Origin: Elusimicrobiales bacterium
GTDB taxonomy: Bacteria; Elusimicrobiota; Elusimicrobia; Elusimicrobiales; Elusimicrobiaceae
Direction: 5' to 3'
DNA: 64,000 nt
NCBI GenBank assembly: GCA_041651175.1
Contig: JBAZJT010000014.1
Location: forward strand, 17,353-81,352
The position numbers and the translations under genes are program-made. The notes below the pieces were generated by a model. The model did no database searches. It was not told where the DNA came from and saw nothing but the letters and a program-made list of their open reading frames with translations. Every line of letters starts with the position of its first letter. Position 1 is the first letter of the stretch. This document shows positions 52,587 to 60,990 of this stretch, piece after piece.

Positions 52587-54248
52587 ATGCTGCTTGGGCT
52601 GGACGTTAAGGATTTTGCCGTTATAGAGGGGGTGTCCCTCCCCTTTGGCGCGGGGCTTACCGTTTTTACAGGGGAGACGGGCGCGGGCAAATCGCTGGTC
52701 GTGGAGGCGCTGGGATTCGCGCTGGGCGAGCGCGCCGGCGTAGACTGGATACGCCCCGGCGCCCGGAAAATGGAGGCGGAGGCGCGTTTTTCCTCCGCTT
52801 CTCTGGATGACGCCGCGCGCGGGCGGTTCGCGGTAACAGGGGATTTCTTCGCGGTCCGCAGAGAGCTTGACCAGCGCGGCAGAAGCAGGGCTTTTATAAA
52901 CGGGCATCCGGTTTCCGTCTCCGAACTGTGCGCTTATTGCGACGGGCTGGTGGATTTCCACGGCCAGCACGAGCATCAGACCCTTGCCAGAAACGCCGCC
53001 CAACTGGAACTGCTGGACCGCTTCGCCTCAAATTCCGCTTTGCTGGATAAAACCCGGGACGCCTGGCGCCGCCGCCAGGCCGCGCTGGCCCGGCTGGAAG
53101 CCTCGCGCCTCTCGCGCGAGGAAAAGGAAAGGCTGCTGGACCTCTACGGTTTCCAGCTTTCCGAGATAGACAAGGCCGCCCTGCGCCCCGGCGAGGAGGC
53201 CGAAATAGAAGCCGCGCTTCCCCGCCTTAAAAATGCGGACAGGCTGCGCGCCCTTTCCTCCTCCGCGCACGAGTTGCTTTATTCCGGCGAGGCCGCCGCC
53301 GTGGAAAGGCTGGGCGCGGCGGCCAGGGCCGCGCAGGAGCTGGCCGCGCTGGACGTCTCGCTTGGCCGCCCGGCGGAGCTTATAGCGCAGGCGCAGTCCG
53401 CCATAGAGGAGGCCGCGGGTGAGCTTGCCGCCCTGCGCGACGGCCCCGACGCCGACCCCGGCCTGCTGGACGAACTGCTCTCCCGCCAGGATAAAATTTC
53501 CCGGACAATCAAGAAATACGGCGGCTCAGCGGAGGCCGCGCTTGCGCTGGCGCAGACGCTGAAGGCCAAAATCGCCGACCTGGAAGATTCGGACGAACGC
53601 GAGGAAGAGCTTAAAAAAACCGCCGCCGATGCGGAAAAAGAATTGTCCGCGCTGTGCGCGCAGTTGCACGAGAAACGTTTTGCCGCGGCTAAAAAGCTCT
53701 CCGCGCTGGTGCTGTCGGAAATAGCGCCGCTGGGTTTTGGCGAGGTCAGATTCTCCGTTTCGGTTGAGATGGATGAAAGCTCCCCCGGCCCCGCGGGCGC
53801 CGACAGGGCGGAATTCCTGTTTTCACCCAATGCCGGACAGCCGGCCAGGCCGCTCAAAAACATAGCCTCCGGCGGTGAAATGTCGCGCGTGATGCTGGGC
53901 ATAAAAGCCGCCCTCTCCGGCGCAGACAGGGTGGAGACGCTGGTTTTTGACGAAGTGGACGCCGGCGTGGGCGGCGTGGTGGGGCGGCTGGTGGGCGAAA
54001 AGATGCGCCGCATCTCCGAATCGCGGCAGGTGCTGTGCGTAACTCATCTGCCGCAGGTGGCCGCGTGGGCGGACGCGCATTTCGCCGTATCCAAGACCGA
54101 ATCGCGCGGGCGGACCGTGGTTGCGGCCAGCGCCGTGGAAGGCCCGGCCCGCGCCGCCGAAATCGCCAGAATGCTGGGCGGCAGCAGCCAGGCCAGCCAG
54201 GCCGGACTCAAGCACGCCAAAGAACTTTTAAGGGAATGCGCCGGGTAG
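52587..54248 (+). CDS. recN: DNA repair protein RecN
   Basis: The protein has 553 residues, SMC-like. Walker A GETGAGKS is at 29-36, then VDFHGQHEHQTLARN (Q-loop region), a long coiled-coil centre, the ABC signature KNIASGGEMSRVMLGIKAAL, Walker B TLVFDEVDAGVGGVVG and VLCVTHLPQVAAWAD. It holds DNA ends in double-strand break repair. Close to the usual family length. Confidence 0.94.
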   Translation: MLLGLDVKDFAVIEGVSLPFGAGLTVFTGETGAGKSLVVEALGFALGERAGVDWIRPGARKMEAEARFSSASLDDAARGRFAVTGDFFAVRRELDQRGRSRAFINGHPVSVSELCAYCDGLVDFHGQHEHQTLARNAAQLELLDRFASNSALLDKTRDAWRRRQAALARLEASRLSREEKERLLDLYGFQLSEIDKAALRPGEEAEIEAALPRLKNADRLRALSSSAHELLYSGEAAAVERLGAAARAAQELAALDVSLGRPAELIAQAQSAIEEAAGELAALRDGPDADPGLLDELLSRQDKISRTIKKYGGSAEAALALAQTLKAKIADLEDSDEREEELKKTAADAEKELSALCAQLHEKRFAAAKKLSALVLSEIAPLGFGEVRFSVSVEMDESSPGPAGADRAEFLFSPNAGQPARPLKNIASGGEMSRVMLGIKAALSGADRVETLVFDEVDAGVGGVVGRLVGEKMRRISESRQVLCVTHLPQVAAWADAHFAVSKTESRGRTVVAASAVEGPARAAEIARMLGGSSQASQAGLKHAKELLRECAG

Positions 54249-54267
54249 AATTCGCTTCAGGCAAAAG

Positions 54268-54304
54268 AAACGCAAAGCCCCGCTTCAGGCGGGGCTTTGC
54301 GTTT
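54268..54304 (+). terminator. terminator hairpin after recN
   Basis: A 16-bp perfect stem (AAACGCAAAGCCCCGC / GCGGGGCTTTGCGTTT) with a five-base loop. It can act in both directions, but the T-tract after the stem is short. Confidence 0.75.
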
Positions 54305-54313
54305 CCGGGATAA

Positions 54314-54480
54314 TAGACTTGTCCCCCAATAGCATTTACGGCATAAATTTCGGTTTTTGGCCCGCAGCTTCGCGGTGTTCGGCTTGCACACGCCCGTCGG
54401 TAGTGTGCGCGCCTCACACCGCTGCGCTGCGGGCCAAAACCCTGTATTTCTGCCATAAAGCCTATTAGGGGACAAGTCTA
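54314..54480. repeat. MITE-like palindrome with TA flanks
   Basis: The 163-bp core (54316-54478) starts GACTTGTCCCC and ends GGGGACAAGTC. The arms match for about 70 bases with some mismatches, including the shared block TTTTGGCCCGCAGC. TA stands at both ends, the target preference of IS630/mariner-type elements. No coding capacity. Its right end is two bases from the stop codon of the gene ending at 54482. Confidence 0.65.
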
Positions 54481-54481
54481 A

Positions 54482-54985
54482 TCATTTGGCAGGGCAGTCG
54501 TCGGCGTCCTGAAGGTAATGCGTTCCGGGCGAATCAAGCTGGCTTAACAGAATGCCGTAAAGTTTCGCGCCAAACCACGTGCCGTCTTCCTGCCGGATTT
54601 TAATCATGGCCGACGCGGTCGGGCCGGGGGCGGCGACGCACATCTGTCCGTCGTCTATGCTGGCGTCTATCCACGTGTCGGCCTTAAGACGTTTTTTTGC
54701 GGCGGCAATCATGACGGGGTCCGCAGCCAGGTCTTCCGGCGCGACGCGATAGACCCGTATAGTCCGGCGGACCTGAAAAGCGCCTTCTTTCGCATGCACC
54801 TGAGCCAGAACCGCGGTTTGGCCCATGTAATCCGCCGAACCGGGTTTCTGCACCCTGAAAACCACCGAGGCTGTAAATTCCTTCCGTGCCATTTCCGTTA
54901 CTTTCGCTATGGCCTCGTCGTTGCTCATGGCGTTGGCGCCCGCCGCAACGCACAGCAGCGAGGCAACCAGTGTAAATTTCATCAT
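54482..54985 (-). CDS. small secreted protein of unknown function
   Basis: The protein has 167 residues. AAGGAGGG lies four bases before the ATG at 54985. A signal peptide (MMKFTLVASLLCVAAGANA) is followed by a compact domain with EFTASVVFRVQKPGSADYMG and two late cysteines, one near the very end (DADDCPAK). I do not recognise the family. It is transcribed alone downstream of the xdhA-like gene and is predicted periplasmic. Confidence 0.6.
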   Translation of the reverse strand: MMKFTLVASLLCVAAGANAMSNDEAIAKVTEMARKEFTASVVFRVQKPGSADYMGQTAVLAQVHAKEGAFQVRRTIRVYRVAPEDLAADPVMIAAAKKRLKADTWIDASIDDGQMCVAAPGPTASAMIKIRQEDGTWFGAKLYGILLSQLDSPGTHYLQDADDCPAK

Positions 54986-55083
54986 AATGCCCTCCTTGAA
55001 AATACCGTTTGTCATTACAGATATTGTCCAAAGTATGCAGCTACCCGCGCATGGGCCAAAAGTCCCACTGCGGACGCTGCGCT

Positions 55084-57408
55084 CTATTTGAAGGTTTTGC
55101 CGGAGGCTTTTATGGCGGCCAGCGTTTTTTCGGGAGTAAAAGGCGGCTCCCAAAGCCGCGCGCCGGTGGCGTCGCAGACGGCGTTGGCTATGGCGGGCAG
55201 GGGGCCGTTGATTCCTATCTCGGAAACCGATTTCGCGCCGAAGGGGCCGTCCGGCTCGTAATTGGGCAGCAGTATGGTGCGCAAGGGCGGCGCGTCATGC
55301 GAGGAATACATCCGGTAGCCCCTGAAACCGGGGTTCTTCACCGCGCCGGAGCGGGAAAACTCCAACTCCTCAAAAAGCGCGTAGGACAGGCCGTTTAACA
55401 CCGCGCCGTCGTTTTGCCCCTCGGCCAGCGCGGGATTGATGGCGGTGCCGCATTCCACGGCGGCGACGTAATCCAGTATCTTTATCTCGCCGGTGCGGGT
55501 GTCCACCTCCAGCTCCGTAAAATGAGCCGAGAACGGCGGCGGCGACGATTGCGCCGTATGCGAGGCCGACGCTATTATCTGATGCTGGTCCCTGTAATAA
55601 AGCGAGGTGTTGGCCACCTCGGAAAGCGGGCAGCCAAGCCCGGATTTGGCGACGACCCTGCCGCCCTCCAGCCGCAGGTTTTCCGGCTTCTCATGCAGGA
55701 TGCCGGCGGCGACGTCCAGAATCATGTCGCGCACCTTCTCGGCTGTTTTCTTGACGGCGTTGCCCGAGATGAAAGTGGTGGACGAGGCGTATGCGCCCAC
55801 GTCAAAGGGCGTCAGGTCCGTGTCGGAGGAGTGGACTATCATGTCGCTGTGGCGCACGCCCAGCACCTCGGCGGCGATTTGCGCCATTATGGTGTCGGAG
55901 CCGGTTCCCAGGTCCGTCGCGCCCAGTATGAGGTTGAAGGATCCGTCGTCGTTCATCTTGATGGTGGCCGAGGCCATGTCCACTTCCGGTATGCCCGACC
56001 CCTGCATCATGCACGCGCAGCCCAGCCCGCGCCTGAGGGGGCCGGACTGGTTTTTGTAGCGCTTTTTCTTGTCATACCAGCCTATTGCCTTGATTCCGGC
56101 GGCGATGCACTGCTCCATCCCGCAGGATTTCATCACCTGTTCCACGCCCTCGCGCCCCTCGCCCATCGCCTTGAATATGGGCGAGCCTTCCCCCTGCCGG
56201 ATATAGTTTTTAAGCCGCAGTTCCACCGGGTCCATGCCGATGGCGGCAGCCATTATGTCCATCTGCGATTCTAGCGCGAAATACGCCTGTGTCGCGCCGT
56301 AGCCCCTGTAGGCGCCGCACACCGGCAGGTTTGTATAGGCGGTGCGCCCGGTGAATTTGTTGTTTTTCGCCTGGTAAAACGGCAGCGTGTGCGAGCCGGC
56401 GCACATCATCACCGTCATCGCGTGCGCGCCGTAGCCGCCGTTGCCCAGCGCGACCGAAAGCTGCAAATCGGTTATCGTCCCGTCTTTCCGCACGCCGGAT
56501 TTGACGCGCATTATCCCCGGATGCCGCGTCCGCGAGGAAACAAACACCTCTTTGCGCGACAGTTCCAGCTTCACCGGGCGTTTTGCCGCCAGCGCCAGCG
56601 CGGCGGCGGCCTGCTCCAGGAAAATCTCCTGCTTGGAGCCAAAGCCGCCCCCGATGCGCGGCTTGATGACGCGGATGTTTTTGACCGCAATGCCCAGCGC
56701 GCGCGCCACTATGCGCCGCACATGGAACGGCACCTGCGTGGACGTGCGCAGCACCAGCCGCCCGTTGCCGTCAAAATAGGCGATTACGGTATGCGGCTCC
56801 AGCGCGCAGTGCTGGGCGTACTGGGTCTTATAGACATGCTCGGCCACGAAATCGGCCTCCGCAAACCATTCGCCTTGCTTTACTTCCAAATCGTAGCTGG
56901 CGCAGATGTTGCGTCCGGCGTCGGGGATGTTTTTTGAATCGTCCTCGTCGTGGATTACCGGCGCGCCCTCCGCCATGGCCTCTTCTATGCCGAAGACGGG
57001 CCTGAGAATTTCGTACTCCACCTTTATTTTGGAAAGGGCCTCTTCCGCGATTTCCGCGGTTTCCGCCGCCGCGGCGGCCACGCGGTCGCCCACAAAGCGC
57101 ATTTTGTCGTCAAATATCAGCGTGTCGTAGGGCGACGGCTCCGGGAAGCCCTGCCCCGCCGTGGTGTGCCGTATGCGCGGCACGTTTTTGTGGCAGAGGA
57201 CGGCGAACACGCCGGGCGTTTTCTCCGCCGCGGAAGTATCAATGCTCTCTATGCGCGCGTGGGCGTGCGGGCTGTAGAGGATTTTGCCCGCCAGCATATG
57301 CGGCGGGTTCCAGTCGTCCGCGAATTCCGCGGCGCCGCAGGCCAGCCCCAGCGCGTCCAGCTTGACCGCCCGCGTGTTTACAATCGCAAAGCCCGTTTTC
57401 TCAGCCAT
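55084..57408 (-). CDS. xanthine dehydrogenase/aldehyde oxidase family molybdopterin-binding subunit
   Basis: The protein has 774 residues. The CoxL/XdhA architecture is clear: an N-terminal alpha/beta hammerhead domain (HMLAGKILYSPHAHARI, FVGDRVAAAAAETAEIAEEA), then molybdopterin binding with PRIGGGFGSKQE, GAYRGYGATQAYFALESQMD and GATDLGTGSDT. The C-terminal DGPFGAKSVSEIGINGPLPA carries the base-providing Glu. Such enzymes hydroxylate purines, aldehydes or nicotinate-like heterocycles. The FAD and [2Fe-2S] partner subunits are not in the window, and no such domain is fused here. No Shine-Dalgarno precedes the ATG. Confidence 0.87.
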   Translation of the reverse strand: MAEKTGFAIVNTRAVKLDALGLACGAAEFADDWNPPHMLAGKILYSPHAHARIESIDTSAAEKTPGVFAVLCHKNVPRIRHTTAGQGFPEPSPYDTLIFDDKMRFVGDRVAAAAAETAEIAEEALSKIKVEYEILRPVFGIEEAMAEGAPVIHDEDDSKNIPDAGRNICASYDLEVKQGEWFAEADFVAEHVYKTQYAQHCALEPHTVIAYFDGNGRLVLRTSTQVPFHVRRIVARALGIAVKNIRVIKPRIGGGFGSKQEIFLEQAAAALALAAKRPVKLELSRKEVFVSSRTRHPGIMRVKSGVRKDGTITDLQLSVALGNGGYGAHAMTVMMCAGSHTLPFYQAKNNKFTGRTAYTNLPVCGAYRGYGATQAYFALESQMDIMAAAIGMDPVELRLKNYIRQGEGSPIFKAMGEGREGVEQVMKSCGMEQCIAAGIKAIGWYDKKKRYKNQSGPLRRGLGCACMMQGSGIPEVDMASATIKMNDDGSFNLILGATDLGTGSDTIMAQIAAEVLGVRHSDMIVHSSDTDLTPFDVGAYASSTTFISGNAVKKTAEKVRDMILDVAAGILHEKPENLRLEGGRVVAKSGLGCPLSEVANTSLYYRDQHQIIASASHTAQSSPPPFSAHFTELEVDTRTGEIKILDYVAAVECGTAINPALAEGQNDGAVLNGLSYALFEELEFSRSGAVKNPGFRGYRMYSSHDAPPLRTILLPNYEPDGPFGAKSVSEIGINGPLPAIANAVCDATGARLWEPPFTPEKTLAAIKASGKTFK

Positions 57409-57440
57409 TACAGCCAAAGCATACCAAAAAAACACGGCTA

Positions 57441-57468
57441 TTGCATTTCCTTCGCGAAGTAGTATAAT
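57441..57468 (+). promoter_or_regulatory. promoter of the coiled-coil gene
   Basis: -35 TTGCAT (57441-57446), a 16-base spacer and -10 TATAAT (57463-57468). The leader carries AGGAGG before the ATG at 57501. It is divergent from the xdhA-like gene. Confidence 0.7.
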
Positions 57469-57500
57469 AATCCTGACAGACAGGAGGACGAGGCTGTAAA

Positions 57501-59402
57501 ATGCAGCCGCCGGACGATAAGAGACAGCATATACCGCAGCAAAAACCGGCGCCGGAAAAGGGCCCCGGCGAAGAGTCGTCTGCCGTTTCTCCGTCTAAAT
57601 CCCCATCGGGCGACAGTGTTGAAGACATCAAACTCCGTCTCGCCGAAACCGAAAAAAGGCTCGCCGCGGAAAAGGAAAAATCTCTCATAGCTGATGTTCG
57701 CGCCAAGCAGGAGGAGGCTTTCGCCGCCAAGGTGGAGGCTTCCCTGAAGGACATTCAGCAGAAAATCCAGCGCGACAAGCGCGAGCGCGAGATAGAAGAA
57801 GAGCGCGCCCAGCTCCGCGAAAAAGTGCGCGAGCTTGACAGCCGCCTGATGTCCGAGCGCGAATCGTGGGCGCATGTGCTGCGCAGCCAGCTGCAGCAGC
57901 CCGCGCCCCAGCGGCCCGAGCCGGCCCCCTCGCCCGACAGCGCGATTTTATCCCGTCTTGAAAAGCTGGAGCAGAAGTGGAGCGGCGGCGCGCCGCATCC
58001 CGCCCAGCAGGATTTGCCCGCACGGCTGGGCCAGCTTGAAGAAGGCCTTGCCGCCGCGCAGCGCGACAAGCAGGCTCTTGTAAGCGAGCTGGCCCAGACC
58101 CGCGCCGCCTTCCTTGAACAGATTTCGCAGCTGATGTCCCGGATGCGCGACGATACCGCCCGCGTCTCCCCGGCGCAGCAGCCTGCCTCGGTTATAGCGT
58201 ATCCGCCGTATCCTCCTTTCGGCTATCAGCAGGCGGCGCCTCAGGCGCAGCCCGTGCCCGCGCAGGCGGCTCCCGCTCCCGCCGCGGATGATAACAGCCG
58301 CCAGCAGATGCTGGAGGCGCAGCGGACCGCGCAGGAGCGCCTGGCCGCGCTGGAGATTGCCGAGCAGGACAAGCTGCGCGCCATCAACGGCCTGATGCGC
58401 CTCAAAAGCGCTCTTATAAAGATGAAGGCCGTCAACGTCGCGCTGGACAGGGAACTAAAGCAGCTTCTCGCTGACAAGGAGCGTTTTGAAACCGCCGCGC
58501 GCGAAAGCGACGCCCTGGCCAAAAAGCTCCAGGTGGAAAAGGAAGCCGACAGCGCCGCCGCCCGCCTTACCGCCGCGCTGGCGCAGAAACTTAAAGAGGA
58601 TTTGGACTCCCAGAACGTCAACGCCGATTATCTCAAGCGCCGCATGGAGGAAAAGAACATCCAGATACAGACGCTTGAAAGTGAAATGCGCCGCGTCCAG
58701 CGCGAGCAGCAGGATAAAACCGAGGAGTTCGCCGCCCTGCTGTCCACCCGCGCGCGCGAGTACCAGAATCAGTTTGAAGAGCTGGAAAAACAGATTTCCG
58801 ATTACAAGGACCAGATAGCCGGGGTGTCGCAGAAACTCTCGGACGAGCAGACACTCCGCCAGGAACTGGAGAAAGCCCTGGTCGCCGCCAACGTCGCCGC
58901 CCAGAAAACCGAAGAGGAAATGCAGGCCGCGCTGGACCAGAACACCCTGCTGGATAAGGCCAAGGCCAATATCGCGGCGGACAAGGCGCGCCTTGCCCAG
59001 GAATTCCAGCAGACGCAGGCCGAAAAGGCCGAGCTTACCTTCAAGATGTTCAAGGCGCAGCAGCAGTCGCAGGAGCTGTTCAGGCAGACGCAGGTTCTCA
59101 ACCAGATGCTGGCCCAGATGAACGACAAGGCCGCGCATGACGCCCGGTATATGGAGGAACTGAGGGCCATGATAGAACAGTTCCGCCGGCGCGAGCAGGC
59201 GGTCGTAACCGCCAACAGCCAGCTGCGCGCAATGCTTTCCGACGAAATAGACAAGGCTGCCGTGATGGAATCCGGACTAAAGGGAATTCTGATGCGCGAG
59301 GTTGCCGCCGCGGCGGAGCTCAAGCGCCGGCTGGATCGCTACGACGCCATCGCCAAGACCGCCATAAGCCGGCTGAAGTGGACGCTTTTCGGCAAGGGCT
59401 GA
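57501..59402 (+). CDS. large coiled-coil protein of unknown function
   Basis: The protein has 633 residues. A disordered N-terminus (about 1-40) is followed by three long coiled-coil blocks (about 40-140, 170-215, 270-610) separated by Pro/Gln/Ala-rich linkers. One linker (about 220-265) contains the aromatic run YPPYPPFGYQQ. The C-terminus ends SRLKWTLFGKG. No enzyme motif, signal peptide or membrane helix. It heads a unit with a DivIC/FtsB-like protein, which hints at a scaffold role at the envelope or division site. That is inference from position only. Confidence 0.6.
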   Translation: MQPPDDKRQHIPQQKPAPEKGPGEESSAVSPSKSPSGDSVEDIKLRLAETEKRLAAEKEKSLIADVRAKQEEAFAAKVEASLKDIQQKIQRDKREREIEEERAQLREKVRELDSRLMSERESWAHVLRSQLQQPAPQRPEPAPSPDSAILSRLEKLEQKWSGGAPHPAQQDLPARLGQLEEGLAAAQRDKQALVSELAQTRAAFLEQISQLMSRMRDDTARVSPAQQPASVIAYPPYPPFGYQQAAPQAQPVPAQAAPAPAADDNSRQQMLEAQRTAQERLAALEIAEQDKLRAINGLMRLKSALIKMKAVNVALDRELKQLLADKERFETAARESDALAKKLQVEKEADSAAARLTAALAQKLKEDLDSQNVNADYLKRRMEEKNIQIQTLESEMRRVQREQQDKTEEFAALLSTRAREYQNQFEELEKQISDYKDQIAGVSQKLSDEQTLRQELEKALVAANVAAQKTEEEMQAALDQNTLLDKAKANIAADKARLAQEFQQTQAEKAELTFKMFKAQQQSQELFRQTQVLNQMLAQMNDKAAHDARYMEELRAMIEQFRRREQAVVTANSQLRAMLSDEIDKAAVMESGLKGILMREVAAAAELKRRLDRYDAIAKTAISRLKWTLFGKG

Positions 59403-59414
59403 CCCCCCCGTTTT

Positions 59415-59687
59415 ATGCCCAGAGCCCTGAAATATATTATTTTAGCCGCCACTGCGGCGGCGCTGCTGTCCAACCGCTCGTTCCGCAAAATGGCCGGCAA
59501 TTATTCCGAAATGCGCCGCCTCAAATCGCAGGAGACGCGTCTTGACGCAGAGCGCGCCAGCCTCAATGCCGAGAAGGCGCGGCTGCTGAATGTCTCGGAC
59601 GATTATGTGGAGCGGCTGGCCCGCAAGGACCTCAACCTCGTCCGCAAGGGCGAGATGGAGTTCCGCTTCGTCCCGCCGGCGCATTAA
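59415..59687 (+). CDS. FtsB/DivIC-like septum formation initiator
   Basis: The protein has 90 residues. A weak N-terminal hydrophobic helix (YIILAATAAALLSNRSF) is followed by a coiled coil (RLKSQETRLDAERASLNAEK) and the conserved end block DDYVERLARKDLNLVRKGEM, close to the family phrase that precedes the C-terminal EFRF segment. FtsB/DivIC joins FtsL and FtsQ/DivIB at the division site. It starts 12 bases after the coiled-coil gene. Confidence 0.75.
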   Translation: MPRALKYIILAATAAALLSNRSFRKMAGNYSEMRRLKSQETRLDAERASLNAEKARLLNVSDDYVERLARKDLNLVRKGEMEFRFVPPAH

Positions 59688-59691
59688 CGAC

Positions 59692-60285
59692 ATGCTCATC
59701 AAACAGCTAAAGCTCGGCCTGATGGCCAATTTCAGCTATATCGTCGCGGAAAAGGAAGGCGGCGATTGCGTCCTGATAGACCCTTCCTGGGATATAAAGG
59801 CCATACTCGCCGCGGCGGAGGCGGCCAGTCTCAGCATCAAGGCCGCTTTTCTGACTCACGGCCACTTTGACCATTCAAAACGGATAGACGCGCTGCTTAA
59901 AACAACTCCGGTTTATGTGGAGGAAAGCGACCTCTCTTTCCTGGAAGCCGACGGAAAACTTTTCAGGACATTCAGGGGCGACTCGGTTTTTTCGCCGGCG
60001 GGCTTTGAAATCCGCGCTCTTCACACTCCGGGCCACAGCCCCGGCTGCGTCTGCTATCTGGTTGGCGGCAATCTCTTCACCGGCGACACGCTTTTCGCGG
60101 GCGCGGTAGGCCGGGTTGACCTGCCCGGCTCGGATCCGCGGCTGATGGGGGAGAGCCTGCGCAGACTCGCCCGCCTCCCGCCGGAGACCGCCGTCTACCC
60201 CGGCCACGCCTACGGCGAAACCGACTCCTCCACCATCGGCGAGCAGCTGCGCGAAAACATTTACATGCAGAACGCCGCGCGATGA
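59692..60285 (+). CDS. metallo-beta-lactamase fold hydrolase (glyoxalase II-like)
   Basis: The protein has 197 residues. LTHGHFDHS supplies the HxHxDH metal site, then HTPGHSPGCVCYL, LFTGDTLFAGAVGRVDLPGS and VYPGHAYGETD. This is the short YcbL-type glyoxalase II-like class. It is probably a thioester hydrolase with two metal ions. It starts four bases after the DivIC-like gene and overlaps the next by four. Confidence 0.82.
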   Translation: MLIKQLKLGLMANFSYIVAEKEGGDCVLIDPSWDIKAILAAAEAASLSIKAAFLTHGHFDHSKRIDALLKTTPVYVEESDLSFLEADGKLFRTFRGDSVFSPAGFEIRALHTPGHSPGCVCYLVGGNLFTGDTLFAGAVGRVDLPGSDPRLMGESLRRLARLPPETAVYPGHAYGETDSSTIGEQLRENIYMQNAAR

Positions 60286-60989
60286 GCCGCTTTGCATTGG
60301 TCACCGATTTTGACGGCACGGTTACCACCCGGGATGTGGGGGATTTTATTTGCCTCCGTTTCGGGGTTGCGACGGCGGAGGATATAGAGCTTTCATACGC
60401 CGCCGGCGTCTGCGTGCAGGACTGGGTGAAAAAATTCTTCGGCAGGCTGCGGCGCGGCCCGGACGAGGTGCGCAGCCTCGTCCTGGGAAAAATCAGGATG
60501 CGGGCGGGTTTTGCGGAGGCTGCGCGCCTGTTGGCGCAAAACGGCGCGCCGGTTGAAATAACCAGCGGCGGGCTGGATATTTACATCAAGCCGCTGCTGG
60601 AGAAATGGGGCGCGCCGGATATTAAATTGTTTTGCGGCGCGGCGCGTTACGGCAAAAACGGCTACCGTGTCCGCTATCCCTGGAAAATGAAGCTGGACGA
60701 TTTGAAGGCTTCCCGCGTGCGGTTTCACCGGCGGCGGGGGAGGAAAGTGATATTCTGCGGCGACGCGGCGTCGGATTTCAGGGCCGCCCGCGCCGCCGAT
60801 ATTGTGTTCGCGCGCGGCAGGCTGCTGGAAATGTGCCGCGCCGCAGGGGTGAAAGCCGCGCCGCTGGAGAGTTTTTCGGCTGTGGCGGAGGCTGCCGGGC
60901 TTGTCCGGCGGGATGGTTCGGGGCGGCGGGCCCAAACCGGCGCGCGGTGCCAAAGCCGCGGAAAAACCGCGAAGGCGGGCGCGCGCTGA
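60282..60989 (+). CDS. HAD-family phosphatase (MtnX/PSP-like)
   Basis: The protein has 235 residues. HAD motif I is VTDFDGTVTTRDVGD, motif II ITSGG and motif III/IV VIFCGDAASDFRAARAAD. The layout is that of MtnX/phosphoserine-phosphatase-like IB enzymes. The substrate is unknown, and nothing nearby belongs to methionine salvage. The last 25 residues are basic and low-complexity. ATGA overlap with the MBL gene. Confidence 0.75.
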   Translation: MSRFALVTDFDGTVTTRDVGDFICLRFGVATAEDIELSYAAGVCVQDWVKKFFGRLRRGPDEVRSLVLGKIRMRAGFAEAARLLAQNGAPVEITSGGLDIYIKPLLEKWGAPDIKLFCGAARYGKNGYRVRYPWKMKLDDLKASRVRFHRRRGRKVIFCGDAASDFRAARAADIVFARGRLLEMCRAAGVKAAPLESFSAVAEAAGLVRRDGSGRRAQTGARCQSRGKTAKAGAR

Positions 60990-60990
60990 T

